64,000 bases of DNA, from assembly GCF_018588945.1 (NCBI RefSeq), contig NZ_JAFIWA010000005.1, forward strand, positions 186,001 to 250,000, given 5' to 3'. The notes under the pieces are model-generated. The model was not told the DNA's origin and made no database searches. It saw only the letters and a program-made list of their open reading frames with translations. Position 1 is the stretch's first letter. Every line of letters starts with the position of its first letter. Made by a program: the position numbers and the translations under genes. Of this stretch, positions 19,193 through 28,900 are shown piece by piece. The stretch is from Microbacterium flavescens (lineage in GTDB: Bacteria; Actinomycetota; Actinomycetes; Actinomycetales; Microbacteriaceae).

Positions 19193-22100
19193 ATGGCAGC
19201 TCGCGTGGCGGCGTCTGACCTCGTGCCCCGTCTGCTCGTAGAGCACGGCGGGCCGACGGGCCGTCGACTGAGCGTGGACGGCACCGCCGTGCTCATCGAC
19301 ATCTCGGGCTTCACGACCCTGTCCGAGCAGCTCGCCGCCGCGGGGCGCGAGGGGACCGAGCAGCTCATCGCGACGCTGTCGCGCATCTTCACCGTGCTCC
19401 TCCCCTCGACCGACGACGGCGGTGACATCCTCAAGTTCGCGGGCGACGCGCTGTTCGTCCTCTTCCGCGGCGACGACCACGCCAAGCACGCCGCGCACGC
19501 CGCCTGGAACATGAATCGCGTGCTCGCCGCGATCGGCGACGTCCATCTGCCCGCCGCCCGCGCGCGACTGCGGATGTCGGTGGGCGTGCACTCCGGAGTG
19601 TTCGAGCTCCTCCTCACGGGCGCCGACTCCGTGAGCGTGGTGCTGGCCGGCGCGGCGACCGATCGCGTCCTCGAGCTTCAAGGTGCGGCGCCGGCGGGTC
19701 GCATCCTCGTCAGCGGCGAGACGGCGGCGGCGCTCCCCCCGAAGCAGACCGCGCCCGATGAAGAGGTCGAGGGGGCGTTCCGCCTGCTGCGGGCGGGCAC
19801 GGTCCCGTCCCACTCGCTGCTCGCGCTCACCTCCTCCGGAGGCGCCGGCGGCGAGCGCTTCCTGCCCAGGGTCTTCCGCCAGCGCCCCGACCTCCTCAGC
19901 GCCGAGCCCGATCACCGCTGGGCCGCCATCGGCTTCGTGCAGGTCGGCGGGCTCCCGCCCGAGCTCGACGACGCCGACCTGGACCGCGTCGACGCCGTTA
20001 CCGCCACGGTGGAGGCCGCGCTCGCCGACACCGGTGCGACGCTCCTCGACGTGGACCCGGCCATCGGCGGCTACCGCTACTTCCTCACCGCCGGCTCCCC
20101 CACTTCCATCGAAGATCCCGAGGGCCGCCTGCTGACCGCCGTGCAGCGGATCGTCGCATCCGGGAGCGGCCTGACCCTGCGCGCGGGCGTGACCTCGGGC
20201 AGGGTGTTCTCCGGCTTCGTGGGCGCCATGAACCGCCAGACGTTCACCGTGATGGGCGACTCCACCAATCTCGCCGCACGACTGACGTCTCGCGCCGAAC
20301 CGGGCACGGTGCTCGTGACCCGCTCGGCACTCGAGCGCTCGGCCGTCGCCTTCGATGCCGCGGACGGCGGCGAGATCACCGTCAAGGGCAAGTCGGACCC
20401 GATCCCCGTGGCCGTCGTGACCTCGGCCGGCCGGAGCGCCGACGGCGTGATCGGCGACGTGCCGTTCCTGGGACGTGACGCCGAGCTCGCACAGCTGCTG
20501 ACGCTGCGGGATGCCGCGGCCACGGGCTTCGGCGGATCCCTCACGGTCACCGGCGGTGCCGGGGTCGGCAAGTCACGCCTGCTGGCCGCGGCGGCCGAGG
20601 GCAGTCCGCTGCCCGTCCTGCGGCTGAGCGGCGACCGGTTCGCGGGAGCGGCGTACCGAACGCTGCAGTCGCTGCTGCGTCCGCTGCTCGGCATCGCGCC
20701 CGAGGCGCCCGCCGACGTCGCCGGAGCAGAGCTCGCCGACGCGGTCGCGCGACTGCGTCCCGCGATGTCGATGTGGGTGCCCCTGCTCGCCCCGCTCGCC
20801 GGCGCCGAGGTCGCGTCGACGCCCGCCGTCGACGCGCTCGACGACGCGTTCCGCCAGGAGCGGGCGCACGCCGTGCTCGGCCGCCTCCTCGAAGACCTCC
20901 TGCCGGCGCCCGCCCTGGTGCTGATCGACGACGCCCACTGGGTCGACGAGGCGTCCGCCGCCGCGCTCGCCCACGTGTTCTCGGGCGACATCGGCCACGC
21001 GGTGATCGTCGCCCGTCGCGAGGCCGAGGGCGGCCTGCAGCTCTCCGGGCGCACGATCGAGCTCAGCGGGCTCGCGCAGGACGCGGCATCCGATCTCGTC
21101 GAATCCCTCGTGGGGCGCACGCTCCTGCCCGCCGACCTCGCGCCGATCGTGTCGCGCGCCGAGGGTAACCCGCTCTACCTGACCGAGCTCGCGGCTGCCT
21201 TCGCCTCTGGCAGCGACACGCTCGGCATCGAGCAGCTCGTCGGCGAGCGCATCGACGCCCTCGCCGAGCAGGAGCGCGCCGTGGTGCGGCGGTCGGCGGT
21301 GCTGGGGTGGGGCGTGCCCCTCGGCCTCTTCGTGCGCTGGGTCGGTCCGGCCGAGCTCGCCGAATCGGAGGGGGTCTCGGGGTTCCTCGAGCGTCTCGAG
21401 GACTCGGTGCGCTTCCGCAGCCCGCTGTTCCGCGAGGTCGCGTACGAGCAGCTCAACTTCCAGACCCGGCGGGAGCTGCACCGGGCGATCGCCGCCGCAC
21501 TCGAGATCGAGCCCGAGCTGGCAGCCGGGCCGGTCGAGCCCATGCTCGCCATGCACTACGAGGCAGCGGGCGACCTCGCACGCGCCTGGCGCGCGGCGTG
21601 GGCCACGGCCCAGGCCGCCGAGACGGCGTTCGCGGTCGAGGATGCCGTCGCGGCCTATCGCGTGGCCGTCGGGGCCGCCGCACGCACGCGGCCGCATCCG
21701 CCCGAGCTCGCCGCCCTGTGGCGAGGCCTCGCACGCACCGCCGTCGCGAGCGGTCGCGCCGGTGAGGGTCTCGAGGCGCTCGACCGCGCCCGCGCCTTGG
21801 CGAAGGACGCCCTCGAGCGGGCCCGCATCGATCAGGACCGCGCGTACGCGCTCAACATCCTCGGGCGCGCGGCCGACGCCGCAACGGCCGTCCGCACCGC
21901 CCGCCGCAGCGCCACGCGTGCGGGAGACGACGGGCGCGCACTGCTCGCGAGCCTGTCGGTGACGGAGGCCGGCCTCCGGCTGCGGCAGGCGAGATGGGCC
22001 GACGCGCAGCTGCTCGCCCGCGAGGCGATGGACCTCCTCGACGGCGCGGCGGCCACCGACGACGAGCGACGCGTGCTCGCCGACGCGTTCCGCTATCACG

Positions 22101-22948
22101 ACATCGCCGCGGGCGAGCTCGACGGCGACGCCGCCATGACGCACCTGCAGCGGGCGCTCGACCTCTACGACCGGATCGGCGACGAACTCTCGCGGTCGAA
22201 GGTGCTCAACATCCTGGGTGCGCGCGCCTACTATCGGGGCGCCTGGACGACCGCGGCCGGCCTGTATGCCCAGGCACAGGACGCGGCCGAGCGCGGCGGC
22301 GACGTCGTGGGCGCCGCCATCGAGGCCGCCAACGCCGCCGAGATCCTCATCGACCAGGGCCGTGTCGACGATGCGCTGCCGCTGCTCAAGGCCTCCCGGC
22401 GCGTCTTCGAGGGCTCCGACAACCCGTACCTGGTGGCGTTCGCGACCGGCTTCCAAGGACGCGCGCTGCTGCGCTCCGGACAGCCGGATGCCGCGGCCGA
22501 GGCCTTCGAGACGGCAGCGCGCGGGTTCGCGGCGCTCGACGAGACCGACGCCGCGCTCGACGCCCGTGCACGCCGGATCCACGCCCTGCTCGACGCCGGC
22601 GACACCGTGCGCGCCCGTGAACTCGTGGCGGAGCTCGAGTCGCTTCCACTCGCCGGCCGCGCCGCGAGCCTCGTGCTGCGGGCGCGTGCTCGTCTCGCGG
22701 CGTCCGACGGCGATGAGGGCGGCGCGCGCGAGCTCGCGCGGGCGGCGGCCGACGCGGCCGGCCCGATGATGTACGACCGGGCCCTCAGCCTCGCCGAACT
22801 GGCCGGGTGGAGCGGCCCCGAGGGTGCGCTTCTCCGCGCGGAGGCGGATACTATCCTCGGCGAGCTCGGTGTCACCGACGTCACCGGTCTCGTCGCCTCC
22901 GGCGACGCGACGACCCCTCAGCCCGCACACGAATCCGAGCAGTCATGA
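19193..22948 (+). CDS. Soluble-adenylyl-cyclase-like protein: two cyclase domains, STAND ATPase, TPR region
   Basis: The 1,251-residue protein has the architecture of mammalian soluble adenylyl cyclase. Cyclase domain 1 (about 25-205) keeps metal-binding D36 (LIDISGF) and D85 in GGDILKFAGDAL, but has TDRVLE where Asn and Arg are expected. Domain 2 (about 240-410) lacks the metal aspartates but keeps N358 and R362 (GDSTNLAARL). A P-loop ATPase follows (GGAGVGKS 453-460; LIDDAHW near 578), then a long helical TPR-like part. One composite active site at the interface is expected. ATG 19193 has GGGGAG upstream; a GTG at 19160 is possible. The stop overlaps the next gene (ATGA). Confidence 0.9.
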   Translation: MAARVAASDLVPRLLVEHGGPTGRRLSVDGTAVLIDISGFTTLSEQLAAAGREGTEQLIATLSRIFTVLLPSTDDGGDILKFAGDALFVLFRGDDHAKHAAHAAWNMNRVLAAIGDVHLPAARARLRMSVGVHSGVFELLLTGADSVSVVLAGAATDRVLELQGAAPAGRILVSGETAAALPPKQTAPDEEVEGAFRLLRAGTVPSHSLLALTSSGGAGGERFLPRVFRQRPDLLSAEPDHRWAAIGFVQVGGLPPELDDADLDRVDAVTATVEAALADTGATLLDVDPAIGGYRYFLTAGSPTSIEDPEGRLLTAVQRIVASGSGLTLRAGVTSGRVFSGFVGAMNRQTFTVMGDSTNLAARLTSRAEPGTVLVTRSALERSAVAFDAADGGEITVKGKSDPIPVAVVTSAGRSADGVIGDVPFLGRDAELAQLLTLRDAAATGFGGSLTVTGGAGVGKSRLLAAAAEGSPLPVLRLSGDRFAGAAYRTLQSLLRPLLGIAPEAPADVAGAELADAVARLRPAMSMWVPLLAPLAGAEVASTPAVDALDDAFRQERAHAVLGRLLEDLLPAPALVLIDDAHWVDEASAAALAHVFSGDIGHAVIVARREAEGGLQLSGRTIELSGLAQDAASDLVESLVGRTLLPADLAPIVSRAEGNPLYLTELAAAFASGSDTLGIEQLVGERIDALAEQERAVVRRSAVLGWGVPLGLFVRWVGPAELAESEGVSGFLERLEDSVRFRSPLFREVAYEQLNFQTRRELHRAIAAALEIEPELAAGPVEPMLAMHYEAAGDLARAWRAAWATAQAAETAFAVEDAVAAYRVAVGAAARTRPHPPELAALWRGLARTAVASGRAGEGLEALDRARALAKDALERARIDQDRAYALNILGRAADAATAVRTARRSATRAGDDGRALLASLSVTEAGLRLRQARWADAQLLAREAMDLLDGAAATDDERRVLADAFRYHDIAAGELDGDAAMTHLQRALDLYDRIGDELSRSKVLNILGARAYYRGAWTTAAGLYAQAQDAAERGGDVVGAAIEAANAAEILIDQGRVDDALPLLKASRRVFEGSDNPYLVAFATGFQGRALLRSGQPDAAAEAFETAARGFAALDETDAALDARARRIHALLDAGDTVRARELVAELESLPLAGRAASLVLRARARLAASDGDEGGARELARAAADAAGPMMYDRALSLAELAGWSGPEGALLRAEADTILGELGVTDVTGLVASGDATTPQPAHESEQS

Positions 22949-25900
22949 CCGTCGTCCCGTCGCCGCGTCGCACCCCGCGCAGGTCCGTCGGGGTGCTGGC
23001 TGCGGCCGGGCTCGTGGCGGCCGGCCTGGTGAGCCTCCCCGCGGCCCCCGCCGCGGCGGACGTGACGCCGCTTCCGGCGCAGGCCGACGTGTACCTCGTC
23101 TCGCGCACCGACCAGGGCGTCTCGGGCTCGCCGTACATCACGCCCGACGGGCAGAAAGTCGCCTATGCCTCGACGGCGAGCGATCTCGCCGAAGGCACCC
23201 GGCCGGCGACGTCGAACATCTTCCTCGCGACCGCGATCCAGGGCTCCAGCGATCCGTTCTCCGGCTCGCCGCAGCTCGTGAGCCGGCCGGACGCATCGCT
23301 GCCGGATGAACCCGCAGACGACACCAGCTTCGACCCCGTGGCGAGCGCGGACGGGCGCTACGTCGCGTTCGTCAGCCGCGCGACCAACCTGGTACCCGGC
23401 GGCGGCGCGCCGGGGCGGTCGAACGTCTACGTCCACGATGTGGTCACGGGAAGCACCCTGCGCGTGGATGCCGGCGTCGAACCGGACGGCAACTCGTACG
23501 AGCCCGACATGTCGGACGACGGCCGGTACGTCGTGTTCGAGTCGGAGGCCACCAACCTGTGGGCCGAGGACACCAACGCCGCTCCCGACGTCTTCGTCGC
23601 GGATTTCGACCCCGACGGCGACGGCGTCCACCAAGCGCCGTCGGTGCGCCGGCTGTTCCCTGGGACGAGCGTCCCCGGCGGCATGAGCGAGCCCGCCATC
23701 AGCGGAAACGGCGAGTACATCGTCGTCACCGCTTTCGTGGACGATCCCGGCTCGAGTCAGCAGGCCACCGACACGCCGCGCCTCTTCCGCTTCCCGCGCG
23801 CGGCGGACTTCCGCTACATCACCCTCCTCGAGGGCGCTCACGACGGCGACCTCGGTTCGACCGGCAAGGAGTTCGCGGCGATCGCCGACGACTGCGGCGG
23901 GGCACCGGCGGCGGTGGCCGGCACCCTCGACCCGTTCAGCCGGGTCTACGTGACCGGGCTGGGCACGCTCGCGGTCAAGCGCACCGTGGGCGATGTGCGG
24001 GCGCCGGCGATCTCGGCCGACGGGTCGGCGGTCGCCTACGCGACGACTCAGCCCCTCCAGCCGAACGACACCGACCCGGACGCCCTGACCCAGCCGGTGA
24101 TCCGGCTCTCGACCGTCGGCTGGCTCGACGCGGATCCTGACGACCTCGACTGCGTCGGAGAGCACGGCAGCACGTCGGCCGTCGAGATCGGCCCAGGAGA
24201 CGCGCCGAGCATCTCCGCGAGCGGGCGCACCGTCGCGCTCGGCGGCCCGAGCCAGATGAGCGCCGCCCAAGCGGAGGTCACCGCCGTCGACACGCACGAG
24301 CACGACGGTCTGTCGGTGTCGGAGACGATGGGCCAGCTCTCGACGATGGGGTTCATCACGAGCGTCGAGGTCTCGGACATACCCGCGTCGGCGGTCTCCG
24401 ACTACGCCGCCGCCCTGGCGAACGCACCGATCTACCGGCTGCCCATCTACCGGCTACCCATCTACCGGCTGCCGATCTACCGTCTCCCGATCTACCGGCT
24501 GATGATCGGCGACTCCCCCATCTACCGCCTCGAGGTGGCCGACGCCCCCATCTACCGGCTGCCGATCTATCGCCTCCCGATCTACCGGCTCCCGATCTAC
24601 CGACTCGACATCCCGGGCGGCTGGAGCGAGCTCCTCGCCGCCACGGATTTCGCCGGCGATCTGAGTCAGAGCATCCTTCTGTCCGATGTGCTCACGTGGG
24701 CGAACGAGCTGCTCGCCGGCGCGGGCGGAACCGCGGAGGAGCGACGCGCCGCCGAGCGCATCCAGAGCCTCACGCTGAGTGACGTGGGACTCGAGGGAAG
24801 CGGCATCGAGTCGCTGTCGCTGGCCTCCATGGTGCTGGGCGGCGCGCGGCTGGCCCACGTCGAGATCGCCGGGGATGCCGCAGACCCGCTGCAGCGGTGG
24901 CAGGCGGTCGCCGATGCGCAGGGGCTCGCTGTCACCCTCGACGACGAGACGACGCTGGCCGAACTCGACGCCGGCGGTCTGGCGATCGACAGCTCGGGCG
25001 TCGATGCCGTCATCGCGAACACGCTCCCGATCGAAGACACGCTGCTGGACAGCATCCCGCTCACTCCCGCATCCGACGGCACCCCCGGCCTGCAGTTCGC
25101 GGGCACGCCCCTCGGAGACCTCGATGTCTCCGAGCTGAGCACCTCGGCTCAGGTGGCCATCTTCGGCGGCGTCCGGACGGGCACCCTCGCCGAGAACGCG
25201 GGAGACATCCGGCCGTCCGCGACGACCGCCGACCTCGCCGCCGGGGCGCCCGATCAGGTGACGCTCGGGACGATCCTGCTGTCGCTGCTCGAGAGCGCCG
25301 ACTACCCGTGGGAGCAGATCGATCCGGCGGTCATCCCGGCCGGCGCCACGACGGAGCAGTCGCAGCCGAGATGGTGCAACGGCACCGAGCGGTGCGGATC
25401 CTTCCTGCAGTATCAGTTCACCTTCGACCCCGGTCCCGGTGAGCCCACCACGTTCACGGCTCCGACCGCGACGATCGAGCTCCCCGGGGCGACCCGGGCG
25501 CGGGCGATCAGAAGCGGCGGATCCGGACCCTCGTTCAGCCAGTTCGAGGAAACTCCCTACACAGGCCCGGTGCTCGAAGACGGGTCGATGCTCACCTTCC
25601 CCCTGCCCGACACGGTCGGAGGCACCGTACGGGAGATCACGGTCGACTTCACGGAGGTGCGCCGACCCGGCTCGTGGCAATCGCGAGCGACGCTGACGAG
25701 CGGCGAGGCCGGCGCCGAGGCGTTCCTGTTCATGCCGGCCGCCGACGACTACACCTACTACGACTCGGAGGTGAACAACCGCACCCCCGAGGGCGAGTGG
25801 ACGATGACCACGGAGGCAGGCGGCGGGATCGTCCTGAGCCCCGGAAGCGTGTACTACGAGTGGGTCGCGCCATTCAACATCGAGTACGACGAGGAGAGCA

Positions 25901-28900
25901 ACGAGCGCGTGTTCGGCCCGGCCGACGACGAGGACTGGTTCCTCGTCGATCCGCCTCCGGCAGGCAAGCGGCTGGTGGTCTCCACGAACGCCGCTGACGG
26001 CCAGCTCGCGCTCGCCCTGTTCAAGCCGACCCCGACGACCACCCCGCTCGGCGTCGAGGGCCCGGGCCGACCACAGGGGACCGTCGTCGTCGAGCAGAAC
26101 TCGGGCGCCGCCTCGTCCCCTGCGGAATCGGGCGCCGACGCGTCAGCCGCGGCGGCCGACCATGTGCTCGTCGACCAGGCTTCGGTCGGCGGCGACGGCA
26201 CCGCGACGGTCGAGGCGGGCTCGGCGGCCGTCGACGGCGGCGAGCGCTGGCTCGTCCGCGTGACGAGCGGAACCGGTGAGGCGGGGCGCCAGCTCTACTC
26301 GCTGCGGGCCGCGTACGAAGACGAGGCACCCGAGCAGTCCTGCCTCCCCTTCGAGCCGGCGGTCCCCCTCGATCCCGAATGGCCGCCGCCGCTGATCGAC
26401 GACGTGATGGGCGTCAGCGCCGAGACGAACACCCTCTACCTGACCGACGTCACCCGCATGCGCCAGCTGTACGGCAAGGAGGGCGCCGATGCCGTCGAGA
26501 ACGAGCTGCGTCTGGTCGACGCCTGGAGCGACCTGAACGAGATCGGCGTGGACGGCGCTCTCGTCACGGTCGATGCCGACCCGGCCGTGCAGGAGGCGCG
26601 CGCGATCGCCGACCAGAACCCCTGCTCGATGCCCGCCCGTCGAGCCCTCGCGGCCGCGATCAACCGCTACGTGCAGTCGGTGGTCGACTCGAGCGGCGCG
26701 GAGGTGCGCAGCGTCGTGGTGGTCGGCGGCGACGACGTCATCCCGTTCGCGCCGGTCGCCCAGAACACCGCCCAGTTCAACGAGAGCGGACACGCCGCCG
26801 ACCTGCGCCTCGACGAGCTGCCCGACGGTTCGCCGTGCCCCGAGGTCTCGGGCGGACTCCCCGATCCGTGCGCGACGCCCCTGTCGGCGGCGGCCGCGGG
26901 CGACTACATCCTCACGGACGACCCCTACGGGCTGGCCGATGCGTACCAGTCGCTCGGCGGCTATCTGTACGTGCCGACGGTCGCCCTCGGGCGGCTCGTC
27001 GACACGCCCGAGCAGATCGTGGCGCAGCTCGACCGCTACCGTGGATCGCTCACCGGCCTGCTCGAGGCGGACACGTCGCTGACGGGCGGCTATGGCGCCT
27101 GGGCCGAGCTTCCCGAGCTGGTCGAAGCCAACCTGACGTGGCGGCTGTCCGGCCAGGGTGCGCCGCTGCAGGAGCCCTGGACCGAGGCCGACGCGCTGGA
27201 CCGCCTGCTCCCCCCTTCGGACGACGCTCCGCGGATCGTGTCGCTCAACACGCATGCCGATGAGCGGAACCTGCTCCCGGGCGTGGAGGATGCGGCGCAA
27301 GGGGCGCCGGAGGGCACCGACCTCATGTCGGCCGACGAGCTGCTGCCTGAGGCATCCCGGCTCGAGGATTCACTCGTGTTCATGATCGGATGCCACGCGG
27401 GCACCAACCTGCCGACGTCGTACTACGGCGACGTGACGGACTGGGCGGACGTCTTCGCCGAGTCGGCCGGATACGTCGGGAACACCGGGTTCGGTCTGGC
27501 GAACAGCGTCACCACCGCCTTGAGCGAGCGTCTGCTCGCCGCGTACGCCGACTGGATCGGCGTGGAGACCGACGACCGGCGCGTGACGGCGGGCGAGGCG
27601 CTCATGTACGCCAAGCAGTCGTATCTCGGCCAGGTCGGGACGTACTCGGGCTACGACGAGAAGGTCCTCATGCAGGCCGTCTACTATGGCGTGCCGATGT
27701 ACGGGTTCGCCGGCGACGAGACCGCCAAGAAGGCTCCGCCGCTGCCGGCCGTCGCCGAGGGCCTGACGATCGTCGACGAGGGTGACGGACTCGCCAGCGC
27801 CTCGCTGACACTCACCCCCGCCCTGACCGCACGCTCCGTCGACCCGGACGGCAGCGACGGCTCGGAGCCCGCTCGGACGTACTTCACCGTGGGGGACGAA
27901 GCGCCCCTCACCGTCGCCGGCCAGCCGGCCCTGCCCAAGACCGTGATGCAGGTTCCACTGTCGGACGAGGGCGGCAAGGTCGCCAAGGGCGCGCTGATCA
28001 CCGGCCTCGCGTCGGAGTACACGTCGGACGTCCATCCGCTCGTAGCCGACCCGCTGATCGGCGTCGAGGCCGCCTCGATGACGAAGCAGGATGTCGCGTT
28101 CCCGTCGACCTTCGCGAACGTCACCTCGCAGGACACGCCGTCAGGGCCTGTAGGCCTCCTGGTGGTGACCCCCGCGAGCGTGCAGGCTCCTGCCAACGGC
28201 GCCGGACGGATCGAGACCTTCACCTCGATGGATGTGGCGGTGCTCTACAGCCAGGACACGACCGACGTCACCGGCCCCGTGATCACGACCCGCGACGTCG
28301 GCTGGCCGTTCTCGGTCTCGGCGTACGACCCGGGCGGAGGCGCGATCTCGCGCGTCGTGCTGCTCGTCCAGGATGCGCAGGACGACGGCGGAGACGGCAC
28401 GGCGCAGGAGTGGATCCCGGTCGAGCTCACGCCGTCCGGCGAGGAATGGCGCGCTCAGCGCCCCGCGGGGATCGACGGGCCGTTCCGGTGGATCCTGCAG
28501 GTCGTCGACTCCGCGGGCAACGTGACCACCGACAGCGATCGCGGCCGGCTCCCGGCTGCGGACGCGGCGAGCCCGACGCTGGCGGAGGGCGGCGACGACC
28601 TCGCCGTCACCGCGGGCGAGCGCGTGGTGCGCAGCCTCGTCGTCGAGGACGTCGAACCCGGCGACGCGCTCACCGGGCGCTACCGCCTGCTCCGCCCGAA
28701 CGGCGACATGATCCGCTCCGGTCCTCTCACGCTCGCGACCGGTTCCGACGGCGTGCAGCGTGCCACGCTCGACGTCGTCGCGGATACTCCGGGAGCCTTC
28801 ACCGCCGAGCTGCGGGTGTGCCGCGCCGGCGGAGTCGTGTGCAGCGAGCCGTCCGCATTCGGCCTGACCGTGACCCCGGAGAACACCGCGCCCACCGCGA

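Noticed and set aside
20573..22930. A 785-codon minus-strand open frame opposite the cyclase-STAND gene
   Set aside because: Arg/Gly/Glu-rich shadow; the plus-strand frame carries the Walker and cyclase motifs.
24427..24606. Possible CRISPR array because of regularly spaced near-identical units
   Set aside because: The 15-base units are contiguous, stay in frame and encode PIYRL; there are no spacers.
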